From assembly GCF_044793635.1 (NCBI RefSeq), contig NZ_CP084992.1:3534001-3598000 (forward strand): DNA of 64,000 nucleotides, written 5' to 3'. Below, piece by piece: positions 17,019 to 25,171 of the stretch. The notes beneath the pieces were generated by a model. It worked only from the letters and a program-made list of their open reading frames with translations. It did not search any database and had not been told where the DNA came from. The first letter of the stretch is position 1; the number at the start of each line of letters is the position of its first letter. This stretch comes from Virgibacillus_F necropolis_A. GTDB lineage: Bacteria > Bacillota > Bacilli > Bacillales > Amphibacillaceae. Both the position numbers and the translations under genes were made by a program.

Positions 17019-18164
17019 ATGGAAAGATTGTATTTACGTGAAGAACATGCTATTTTTCGGCGCTCATTGCGAAAATTTCTTAAAAAGGAAGCATATCCTT
17101 ATTTTGAACAATGGGAAAGCGAGCAACAGGTGCCACGGTCTTTTTGGAAAAAAGCTGGCGAGCAGGGATTTCTGTGTCCATGGGCTGATGAGATATATGG
17201 TGCGGTTCAGGCCGACTTTGGTTATTCGGTTGTAATAAACGAGGAGTTTGAGCGGGTTGGGACAGCAATGGTTGGACTCGGTCTTCATAATGACATTGTT
17301 ATGCCATATATTGCATCACTCGGGACTAAATCTCAGAAAAGCGTTTGGCTGCCGGGGGCAATCAGTGGAAATTTGATTTCTGCAATTGCGATGACCGAGC
17401 CTGGTGCGGGGTCGGATCTTGCTGCTATTCGGACAACTGCGGTGAGAGATGGCAATGACTATATTTTAAATGGAGAAAAAACATTTATCACGAATGGCTA
17501 TTCTGCGGATTTAGTTGTCGTTGTATGTAAAACAGACACGCAGGCAAAACCGGCGCATAAAGGGATTAGTTTAATCGTTGTCGAAGCGGATACACCTGGA
17601 TTTTCAAAGGGTAAAAAACTTCAAAAGGTTGGACAGCACGCGAATGATACATGTGAATTGATATTCGAGGATGTCCGTGTTCCGGCACGGAATTTGGTAG
17701 GCGCGGAAGGAAAAGGTTTTTATTATTTAATGGAAAACCTGCAACAGGAACGGTTACTGGTGGCAATTCAAAGTGTAGCTTCAACGGAAATCATGCTTGA
17801 TTTGACGATTGATTATGTGAAACAACGAAAAGCATTTGGCCAGAATATCAGCCGGTTCCAGAACACACAGTTTAAATTGGCTGAATTGAAAACGGAATGT
17901 CAAATCGGTCGGACGTTTGTTGATCGGCTGATTGAAGATCATGTTTCAGGAAAAGATGTCGTGACAGAGGTCTCGATGGCAAAATGGTGGACGACTGATT
18001 TAGCAAAAAAAGTTGCGGCTGAATGTATGCAACTGCATGGGGGCTATGGCTATATGGAAGAGTATGAGATTGCGAGAAGGTTTCGTGATACGGCAGTCTC
18101 ATCTATTTATGCAGGTTCAAATGAAATCATGAAAGTAATCATTGCGAAGAATATGGGGTTATAG
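17019..18164 (+). CDS. Acyl-CoA dehydrogenase (LCAD/IVD type)
   Basis: 381-aa FAD flavoenzyme introducing the alpha-beta double bond, passing electrons to ETF. Contains AMTEPGAGSDLA, the FAD contact FITNG, and RKAFGQNISRFQ. The usual catalytic Glu of YEGT is Ala here (IYAGSNEI), but QQERLLVA carries Glu244 at the place of the catalytic base of long-chain and isovaleryl-CoA dehydrogenases. That class accepts branched chains, which fits the racemase downstream. Ribosome site GGGAGAGG. Confidence 0.88.
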   Translation: MERLYLREEHAIFRRSLRKFLKKEAYPYFEQWESEQQVPRSFWKKAGEQGFLCPWADEIYGAVQADFGYSVVINEEFERVGTAMVGLGLHNDIVMPYIASLGTKSQKSVWLPGAISGNLISAIAMTEPGAGSDLAAIRTTAVRDGNDYILNGEKTFITNGYSADLVVVVCKTDTQAKPAHKGISLIVVEADTPGFSKGKKLQKVGQHANDTCELIFEDVRVPARNLVGAEGKGFYYLMENLQQERLLVAIQSVASTEIMLDLTIDYVKQRKAFGQNISRFQNTQFKLAELKTECQIGRTFVDRLIEDHVSGKDVVTEVSMAKWWTTDLAKKVAAECMQLHGGYGYMEEYEIARRFRDTAVSSIYAGSNEIMKVIIAKNMGL

Positions 18165-18224
18165 GATTCCTTTATAAGTGTTTATGAAAGGGCTTACAAT
18201 TAGATGGTAGAAAGGGAGATAGAT

Positions 18225-19376
18225 ATGCGTGAAGCTGTAATTGTCGAGGTGGTTAGAACACCAGTTGGTAGACGAAATGGAATGTTAAGTGGGATTCGTG
18301 CGGAGGACTTGGCGGCGAAGCCTTTGGAGGAAGTTGTTAAGAGAGCGGGTATTTCTCCTTCATTAGTGGAAGACGTGATTTTCGGCTGTGTGTCCCAAGT
18401 AGGGGAGCAAGGTTTCGATATTGCGAGGCAAGCTGCATTGATAGCGGGTTACCCGGTGGAGGTCCCGGGAACAACAATAGATCGTCAGTGTGGATCGAGT
18501 CAGCAGGCTGTTCATTTTGCTTCACAGGCGATCATTAGTGGTGACATGGATGTAGTTGTGGCAGGCGGAATCGAGAATATGTCCCGCGTGCCAATGGGGT
18601 CGAATATGCAGGGGGTTAAATTGAGTGCGGCATTGACGTCCAAATATGAAATCATTAATCAAGGTCTATCTGCAGATCGAATTGCGGATAAATGGGGATT
18701 CAGTCGTGAACAAATGGATGAGTTTTCACTGGAAAGCCATAGAAAGGCACTTGCTGCTCAAGAGGCAGGGCATTTCGAAAAGGAAATCATGCCAATTGAG
18801 GTGACACTTCCAGATGGGACAAAAACAATTGTTAACCAGGATGAAGGGCCAAGAGCGAATACGAGCCTTGAGAAACTCGGTAGCCTTAAACCCGCATTCA
18901 AGGAAGATGGAAGTGTAACAGCAGGCAATGCGAGTCAAATTAGTGATGGCGCCGTAGCGATTTTATTGATGTCACGTGAGAAAGCAGAAGAACTTGGGTT
19001 AAAGCCAAGATTCCGTGTAGTTGCCCGTTCTGTTGTGGGATCTGATCCGACACTGATGCTAACAGGACCGATTCCTGCAACGGAAAAGGTGTTGTACAAA
19101 GCAGGACTCCAACTAGCGGATATTGATATTTTTGAAGTGAATGAGGCATTTGCTTCAGTTCCACTTGCATGGTTGAAGGAAACTGGGGCTGATCCGAAAA
19201 AATTAAATCCAAATGGTGGTGCGATTGCACTTGGACATCCCCTGGGTGCTAGTGGGGGCCGGTTAATGGCAACCATGCTGCACGAATTGGAACGGACTGG
19301 CGGTCGTTATGGTCTACAGACGATGTGTGAAGGGCATGGGATGGCGAATGCAACGATCGTTGAAAGGCTGGATTAA
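18225..19376 (+). CDS. Thiolase (acetyl-CoA acyltransferase)
   Basis: 383 aa, full-length degradative thiolase. Nucleophile Cys89 (DRQCGSSQQ), NEAFA, His338 in GHPLGASGGR and Cys368 in MCEGHG. It cleaves 3-ketoacyl-CoA with CoA; a 2-methyl substrate would release propionyl-CoA. ATG 18225 follows AAAGGGAG; the frame from 18204 begins before that site. Part of the operon. Confidence 0.9.
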   Translation: MREAVIVEVVRTPVGRRNGMLSGIRAEDLAAKPLEEVVKRAGISPSLVEDVIFGCVSQVGEQGFDIARQAALIAGYPVEVPGTTIDRQCGSSQQAVHFASQAIISGDMDVVVAGGIENMSRVPMGSNMQGVKLSAALTSKYEIINQGLSADRIADKWGFSREQMDEFSLESHRKALAAQEAGHFEKEIMPIEVTLPDGTKTIVNQDEGPRANTSLEKLGSLKPAFKEDGSVTAGNASQISDGAVAILLMSREKAEELGLKPRFRVVARSVVGSDPTLMLTGPIPATEKVLYKAGLQLADIDIFEVNEAFASVPLAWLKETGADPKKLNPNGGAIALGHPLGASGGRLMATMLHELERTGGRYGLQTMCEGHGMANATIVERLD

Positions 19377-19508
19377 ATTTCTATGAATCTGGTGGAGAAT
19401 CTTGCATGATTAAGAATCAGATTCAATTTTCAATCGGCGGATATAGTAGATTCGAAGTTTCTCTGCCATTTCATAATTTCGTCTATGTTGCTAAAGGGAG
19501 GGTCTGTA

Positions 19509-20648
19509 TTGCCGTTAAAAAACACACGGGTTTTAGATTTAACACGATTATTACCAGGACCTTATTGCTCCATGTTGCTTGCAGACTTTGGGGCAGAGGT
19601 TATTAAGATAGAAGATCCAAAAATGGGTGATTATGCCAGACACTATGAACCAAAACTGGACGAGGACAGCACACTGTTCCATTCGCTTAATCGAAATAAA
19701 AAAAGTGTCTGCTTAAATTTAAAGTCTGAGGATGGGAAAGCAGACTTTCTGGAAATAGTTGCAAAAGCAGATGTTGTTGTTGAGTCTTTTCGCCCTGGTG
19801 TGATGGAACGGCTTGGACTGGATTACGAGAAATTGAAAAACGTAAATCCAGGACTCGTATATTGTGCGATAACGGGTTATGGGCAAACCGGTCCGTACGC
19901 AAATAAACCTGGTCATGACATCAATTATCTTAGTTATGCAGGCTTGCTCAATTTGATGGGAGAAAAAGAGGGGAGACCGGTAATTCCTGCTACCCAAATA
20001 GCAGATATAGGAGGTGGTGCGTTCCCAGCTGCTTTAGGTATTTTATTAGCACTTATGGAAAGAGAAAAGTCTGGGGAAGGGCAATTTGTTGATATTTCCA
20101 TGCTGGATGGAGTGATTTCCTGGTTGCAAACTGCTCTACCGAACTATTTATCTCATAATACGACGGTGAATCGTGGGGAGCAAATGTTAGCTGGAGGGCT
20201 GGCTGCGTATGCAGTTTATGAAACAAAAGATGGTCGCTTTCTTTCAGTCGGTGCCTTGGAGCCAAAATTCTGGGAAGCATTTTGTCTTGCGATAGAAAGA
20301 AGTGATTTTATTCCGCTTTTAGAGGCGCCATTACAGGAGCAATATCGGTTAAATTATGAAATACAAACGATTATATCCGAAAAAACGCTTTCAGAATGGC
20401 TCTCTATTTTTTCAGACATAGAAGCATGCGTAACTCCAGTATTGTCCTTTGAGGAAATGACTGAAGACCCACAAGTTATCGCACGCGGTATGATTCAGAC
20501 AGTGAAACACGTAACATTGGGTGAAACAAAACAAATTAGTACGCCAATCAAATTGTCGAAAACACCAGGAGATATTCGTTCCCATGCTCCGAAACTGGGT
20601 GAACATACTACAGAGTTCATGAAAGAGATGGGAATTTTGAAGAAGTAG
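19509..20648 (+). CDS. CaiB/BaiF family enzyme, alpha-methylacyl-CoA racemase type
   Basis: 379 aa, type III CoA-transferase fold. The motifs match alpha-methylacyl-CoA racemases rather than transferases: His136 in GHDINYLS, Asp166 in IADIGGG and Glu251 in ALEPKF. Their spacing (30 and 115 residues) equals that of His126, Asp156 and Glu241 in the Mycobacterium enzyme. The predicted role is conversion of (R)-2-methylacyl-CoA to the (S) form accepted by acyl-CoA dehydrogenases. Start TTG 19509, 7 nt after AAAGGGAGG. Confidence 0.82.
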   Translation: MPLKNTRVLDLTRLLPGPYCSMLLADFGAEVIKIEDPKMGDYARHYEPKLDEDSTLFHSLNRNKKSVCLNLKSEDGKADFLEIVAKADVVVESFRPGVMERLGLDYEKLKNVNPGLVYCAITGYGQTGPYANKPGHDINYLSYAGLLNLMGEKEGRPVIPATQIADIGGGAFPAALGILLALMEREKSGEGQFVDISMLDGVISWLQTALPNYLSHNTTVNRGEQMLAGGLAAYAVYETKDGRFLSVGALEPKFWEAFCLAIERSDFIPLLEAPLQEQYRLNYEIQTIISEKTLSEWLSIFSDIEACVTPVLSFEEMTEDPQVIARGMIQTVKHVTLGETKQISTPIKLSKTPGDIRSHAPKLGEHTTEFMKEMGILKK

Positions 20649-20706
20649 ATTAGTGTTTTGAACTTTTTTAACACCAAATTTAGTTAAAAAAGAAAAGGGG
20701 TAATTT

Positions 20707-22329
20707 ATGATGATGAATACACCATTAACTTTAGTTTCTCTTGTAGAGCGTGCTGAAAAGTATTTTCCAAAGAAAGAGGTCATTTCCCGTACCTTGGGAG
20801 GGGTACAGCGATTTAGCTATAAAGAAATAGGGGGAAGGACAAGATCCCTAGCAAGTGCACTGGAATCGCTTGGTGTGAAAAAAGGTGACAGAGTAGGAAC
20901 GCTGGCATGGAATCATCACAGACACCTGGAAGCATATTTTGCCATACCTTCAATGGGCGCGGTTTTGCATACAATTAATATTCGGTTATCAAAGGAACAT
21001 CTGAGCTATATTATTAATCATGCGGAAGATAAGGTTTTACTTGTCGATGCTGACCTGTTGCCGTTACTTGAAAATATTAAAGATGAATTGGAAACGGTGG
21101 AAGCATTTATTGTGATGACGGATGAAGAAACCTTACCAGATTCGAGTCTTAAACCTCTCTATTCTTATGAAATCCTACTTGATAAAGCAGATGAAAAGTA
21201 TACATTTTCAAACAAAATTGCCGAAGAAGATCCTGCTGGAATATGCTATACATCGGGCACGACTGGTAAACCAAAGGGCGTCGTTTACTCCCATCGTGGT
21301 CTCGTCCTGCACAGTATGGCAATAAGTCTTGCTGATACGGCAGCGGTTTCGGAATCAGACGTCTGCTTGCCAGTTGTACCTATGTTTCATGCGAATGCAT
21401 GGGGGATGCCTTTCGCGGCAACCTGGTCAGGGTCGACACAAGTTTTACCTGGACCTTATCCTACACCACAACTACTTGCTGAATTAATTGAATCAGAAAA
21501 GGTAACGATTACGGCAGGTGTTCCGACAATTTGGTTAGGGTTGCTAAATGAACTGGAAGGAAAAAGTTATAATACCAACAGTTTGCGTGCAATTCTTTGT
21601 GGAGGATCCGCAGCACCAATGGGGATGATACGAACCTTTGAAACAAAATATGGTATTCCGTTTATCCATGCGTATGGTATGACAGAAACGACGCCGCTTG
21701 TTATCCTTTCCAGGTTGAAAAGTTATCAGACCGATCTTCCTGAAGAGGAAAAACTGGAATTACGCTCAAAGCAGGGAATGGTTGTACCTGGAATTGAAAT
21801 TAAGGTGATTAATGAAAACGGTGAGGCAAAACAAGATGGGAAGGATATGGGAGAACTTCTTATTCGAGGTCCATGGATTGCGGATGAATACTACAAAGAC
21901 GAACGGAGTACAGATGCATTTCGTGATGGATGGCTTCATACAGGGGATGTTGCTACGGTCGACGAAGAAGGATTTGTTAAAATAGTTGATCGAACAAAGG
22001 ATTTGATCAAAAGTGGTGGAGAATGGATTTCTTCAGTGGATTTAGAAAATGCCCTGATGGCACATGAAGCAGTTTTTGAGGCTGCGGTTGTCTCTGTCCC
22101 TCATCCCAAATGGCAGGAGCGACCTATCGCTTGTGTCGTGCTGAAAGATGGCTATCATGATACTGTTACCAAAGCTGATATTAATCGTTTTTTGGAACCG
22201 CAGTTTGCCAACTGGTGGTTGCCAGATGATGTTATTTTTATGGAAGAGATACCGAAGACTTCTGTTGGGAAGTTTTTGAAAATGGCATTAAGAAAACAGG
22301 TTAAGGAATATATGTCTTTGCAATCATGA
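20707..22329 (+). CDS. Fatty-acyl-CoA ligase (AMP-forming)
   Basis: 540 aa, ANL superfamily. P-loop YTSGTTGKPKG near residue 181, HAYGMTETTP, the DGWLHTGD motif, RTKDLIKSGGEWIS, and the C-terminal lysine in IPKTSVGKFLK. Activates a medium/long-chain or branched carboxylic acid to its CoA thioester, the entry step for the operon. Last gene of the cluster, with a strong terminator after it. No enoyl-CoA hydratase gene is present in the cluster. Confidence 0.9.
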   Translation: MMMNTPLTLVSLVERAEKYFPKKEVISRTLGGVQRFSYKEIGGRTRSLASALESLGVKKGDRVGTLAWNHHRHLEAYFAIPSMGAVLHTINIRLSKEHLSYIINHAEDKVLLVDADLLPLLENIKDELETVEAFIVMTDEETLPDSSLKPLYSYEILLDKADEKYTFSNKIAEEDPAGICYTSGTTGKPKGVVYSHRGLVLHSMAISLADTAAVSESDVCLPVVPMFHANAWGMPFAATWSGSTQVLPGPYPTPQLLAELIESEKVTITAGVPTIWLGLLNELEGKSYNTNSLRAILCGGSAAPMGMIRTFETKYGIPFIHAYGMTETTPLVILSRLKSYQTDLPEEEKLELRSKQGMVVPGIEIKVINENGEAKQDGKDMGELLIRGPWIADEYYKDERSTDAFRDGWLHTGDVATVDEEGFVKIVDRTKDLIKSGGEWISSVDLENALMAHEAVFEAAVVSVPHPKWQERPIACVVLKDGYHDTVTKADINRFLEPQFANWWLPDDVIFMEEIPKTSVGKFLKMALRKQVKEYMSLQS

Positions 22330-22334
22330 TGCTT

Positions 22335-22383
22335 AGTGCCTGGCAGTCGAAACTAGTTTGAATAGTTTCGACTGTCAGGCACT
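22335..22383 (+). terminator. Strong intrinsic terminator
   Basis: 21-bp nearly perfect stem (AGTGCCTGGCAGTCGAAACT with its complement) and TTTGTTTTTTTT. Same core (TGAAACTAGTTT-AATAGTT type) as the sspO terminator. Confidence 0.85.
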
Positions 22384-22415
22384 TTGTTTTTTTTCGGATA
22401 GTTTTAGGTTGCCTT

Positions 22416-23906
22416 TCACCTTTTTCTTCCTAACGTTTTCACTTCACTGTTAAGCGCTTTTAACAGTGAAACCATCATTAAAATCATTACGAATGAAAAA
22501 GGGAGTGCGGCGGCGATAATGGTATTTTGAAGTGCTGTTAACCCGCCAACATAAAGTAAAATCAGAGCAACTGAAGACTGTGCAAGGCCTAGAGCAATTT
22601 TTACACTATTTGGAGGTGTTAGTGACCCGTTTGTAGATTGCATGCCTAATACAAATGTTGCAGAGTCTGCAGACGTTACAAAAAATGTCATAATAAGTAA
22701 AATCGCCATCATGGATAAAAGGAATGAAAGTGGTAATTGGTCAAACATGTTAAATAAAACTAATTCCGTTTTATATTGCGTTAAATCAACACCGCTATTT
22801 TGTATATGGCCTGCTGTTGTGCCAAAGGTCGAAAACCAAATGGAAACAATAAGTGTTGGTATTACAATGACTCCAACCATAAATTGACGGATGGTTCTTC
22901 CGCGGGACACTCTGGCAATAAACATACCTACAAAAGGTGCCCAGGAGATCCACCAAGCCCAGTAGAAAAGGGTCCATGCATCAAACCATTTCCGATTATC
23001 GCCTTCAAGTGGTGCAGTACGGAAACTCCATTGTACGATGTTTTGTAGATACAAACCAAACGTTTCTGTAAACATGTTTAAGCTCAGTAATGTTGGGCCG
23101 ACAATCAACACATTAATAAATAGCAGGATAGCAAGTATCATGTTCACATTGGATAAGTATTTTATTCCCTTGTTCAAGCCTGAACAGGCTGACATAAGAA
23201 ATAAGGCGGTAACAATGAAAACAATGATGAACTGTGAGGTAAAGCCAACTTCTATTCCAAAGAGGTGGTTTAGTCCGCCGTTAATTTGGACAGCGCCGAA
23301 GCCGAGTGAAGTGGCAACACCAAATATGGTTGCAAATGTGGCAAGAACGTCTATCATTTTTCCAAAGGGTCCTTTCATTTTGTTGCCAAACAGTGGCTTT
23401 AATGTCGCGGAAACTAAGCCTGGTTCACCTTTGCGGAATTGAAAAAATGCTAGTGACAGTGCAAACAGACCATACATCGCCCATCCATGAATCCCCCAGT
23501 GGAAAAATGTAACGGCAAGTCCATTTTTAAACGCTTGTTCAGAGCCTTCCCCTCCAAACGGGGCATTCGAAAACGAGTGAAAAAGTGGTTCAGCCGCACC
23601 ATAAAAAACAAGACCGATTCCCAAACCTGCAGAGAACAGCATGGCAATCCATGATCTTGTAGAAAAATCGGGCTTTTCATGGTCTTTGCCCAATCGAATT
23701 TTACCATAAGGACTAAATGCTATAAAGATGGTCATAATCACCAAGGCAGTCATGAGCCACATATAATACCATCCGAATGTTGTGGATAGAAAAGCATTAA
23801 TATCGGTAGTTACTTGCTCAAATTGCGTAGGTAATAAAGCACCTAGTAAAACAAATATAATGACTAATGCGATAGTAATATAAAAAACACTAGAAACTTT
23901 TTTCAT
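22416..23906 (-). CDS. BCCT-family transporter (glycine betaine/choline/carnitine)
   Basis: 496 aa, twelve membrane helices with the BCCT signature WWISWAPFVGMFIARVSRGR and the substrate-box region GWYYMW. Imports trimethylammonium osmolytes with Na+ or H+; close in form to OpuD of B. subtilis. Important for osmoprotection in salt. ATG preceded by GGAGGT. Convergent with the acyl-CoA operon. Confidence 0.88.
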   Translation of the reverse strand: MKKVSSVFYITIALVIIFVLLGALLPTQFEQVTTDINAFLSTTFGWYYMWLMTALVIMTIFIAFSPYGKIRLGKDHEKPDFSTRSWIAMLFSAGLGIGLVFYGAAEPLFHSFSNAPFGGEGSEQAFKNGLAVTFFHWGIHGWAMYGLFALSLAFFQFRKGEPGLVSATLKPLFGNKMKGPFGKMIDVLATFATIFGVATSLGFGAVQINGGLNHLFGIEVGFTSQFIIVFIVTALFLMSACSGLNKGIKYLSNVNMILAILLFINVLIVGPTLLSLNMFTETFGLYLQNIVQWSFRTAPLEGDNRKWFDAWTLFYWAWWISWAPFVGMFIARVSRGRTIRQFMVGVIVIPTLIVSIWFSTFGTTAGHIQNSGVDLTQYKTELVLFNMFDQLPLSFLLSMMAILLIMTFFVTSADSATFVLGMQSTNGSLTPPNSVKIALGLAQSSVALILLYVGGLTALQNTIIAAALPFSFVMILMMVSLLKALNSEVKTLGRKR

Positions 23907-24128
23907 GCCAAACCTCCTTGTTATAAAACTAATTGAAAGTTACCGTCAATGTATAAATTATATTGTCACAAAAAACATACACTATACTTTTTTACAACAG
24001 GCTTTTCCCATGTGTTTGGTTTCATGAGAAACGATTTTGACGAAGTTTTAGATTTGTAATTTAGAGCCATTTTGTTTTTGATAAAGCGTATAATATAGGT
24101 ATTATATTTTGGAATGGTGGTAATTAGT

Positions 24129-24638
24129 ATGAATATTTCACTTGAGAAATTACATATCAAGGATGCTGAAGCTTTATTTGAGTTTGAACTTGAAAACAGG
24201 ACTTTTTTTGAAGAAATGGTACCAACACGTGGTGACGATTACTATAACTTTGAGAATTTTAGAGTAAGACATAAAGCCTTATTGGATGAACAGGAACAAG
24301 GTGTTTCGCGTTTTTATCTGATCAAAAATAAAAACGGTTCTATTCTTGGAAGGATGAATTTAATTGATATTGATGAAACTCAAAGTCTTGGTCATGTAGG
24401 GTATAGAGTTGGACAAAAATATATTGGGAAAGGCATTGCTAAAAAGGCATTGAAATTGTTATTGGAGACTGTAGGCGATACGGGTATTGAAAAAATTAAA
24501 GCAAAGACGACAATTAATAACCAAGCGTCCCAAAAAGTTTTAGAGAATAACGGATTTAAAATTTTATCTACTGGTGATGAAACGTTTGAAATGCATGGTC
24601 AGAATTTAAAATTTGTATATTATTCTTGGTCTAAATAA
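24129..24638 (+). CDS. GNAT acetyltransferase (RimJ/RimL type)
   Basis: 169 aa. SLEKLHIKDAEALFEFE at the N-terminus, the acetyl-CoA loop VGQKYIGKGIAKKAL and the closing NNQASQKVLENNGFK place it in the N-acyltransferase family. Substrate unknown. ATG 24129 is 8 nt after GGTGG. Confidence 0.8.
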   Translation: MNISLEKLHIKDAEALFEFELENRTFFEEMVPTRGDDYYNFENFRVRHKALLDEQEQGVSRFYLIKNKNGSILGRMNLIDIDETQSLGHVGYRVGQKYIGKGIAKKALKLLLETVGDTGIEKIKAKTTINNQASQKVLENNGFKILSTGDETFEMHGQNLKFVYYSWSK

Positions 24639-24715
24639 GTATTTCATAATGAACGAACGGGTAGGATCCAATAAGTTTTGCTCAATGAATGTGATTGACG
24701 GAAGGGGAGGATTAT

Positions 24716-24886
24716 ATGAATAGGTATCAAAAAATATCATTATTTGTTTCAATTGGTTTTCCGCTTTTCTTTCTTATAATCACACTTATAACCGGAAGAT
24801 GGGGATTCTTCTTATGGAGTTTACCTCCAAGTTTTATTACCGGTGTTACAACCTATTTTCATTCAAAAAAATACGTTAAAGAATAA
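24716..24886 (+). CDS. 56-aa two-helix membrane protein, unknown
   Basis: Two hydrophobic stretches around a GRWGFFLWSLPPS turn, with a basic tail. ATG 24716 follows GGGGAGG. Possibly co-transcribed with the acetyltransferase 77 bp upstream. Confidence 0.5.
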   Translation: MNRYQKISLFVSIGFPLFFLIITLITGRWGFFLWSLPPSFITGVTTYFHSKKYVKE

Positions 24887-24999
24887 TATTGCAGCATTCT
24901 TATGGTGCTAACAAGCGCTTATCTACACTCTTATTAACTGTTGGATTTTAGTGGGAAATGGTACAATTATCAGGTGGATAGTATTTTAGAGGTGATATT

Positions 25000-25071
25000 G
25001 TGCTAATTTTAATTACTGTAATCTTAATAGTGTTTTTTGTTTGATTTTACAAGAATCAGAAAGCAAAATGA
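25000..25071 (+). pseudogene. Small membrane-peptide gene with an in-frame TGA
   Basis: GTG 25000 after AGAGGTGA reads MLILITVILIVFFV, then TGA (25042-25044), then FYKNQKAK and TGA. A hydrophobic helix followed by a basic tail is one unit if TGA replaced TGG (Trp). Either a nonsense mutation or two unrelated short frames. Confidence 0.35.
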
Positions 25072-25125
25072 AACAATGATTGATTATTACCATTTTTAAT
25101 AGTGGGTAAATATAAAAGTAAAAAC

Positions 25126-25152
25126 GCTCAAAAAATCATTGATTTTTTGAGC
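25126..25152 (-). terminator. Intrinsic terminator of the yojN-yojO transcript
   Basis: Perfect 13-bp arms GCTCAAAAAATCA / TGATTTTTTGAGC, followed on the minus strand by TTTTTACTTTTATATTT. Confidence 0.75.
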
Positions 25153-25171
25153 AAGTTGGAAAGATCACCAG

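Noticed and set aside
19384..19425. TGAATCTG ... CAGATTCA inverted repeat before the racemase gene
   Set aside because: Eight-bp arms with a 26-nt loop and no T-run; could arise by chance.
23966..24160. Minus-strand 64-codon ORF between BCCT and GNAT genes
   Set aside because: No ribosome site and it overlaps the GNAT start region; likely chance.
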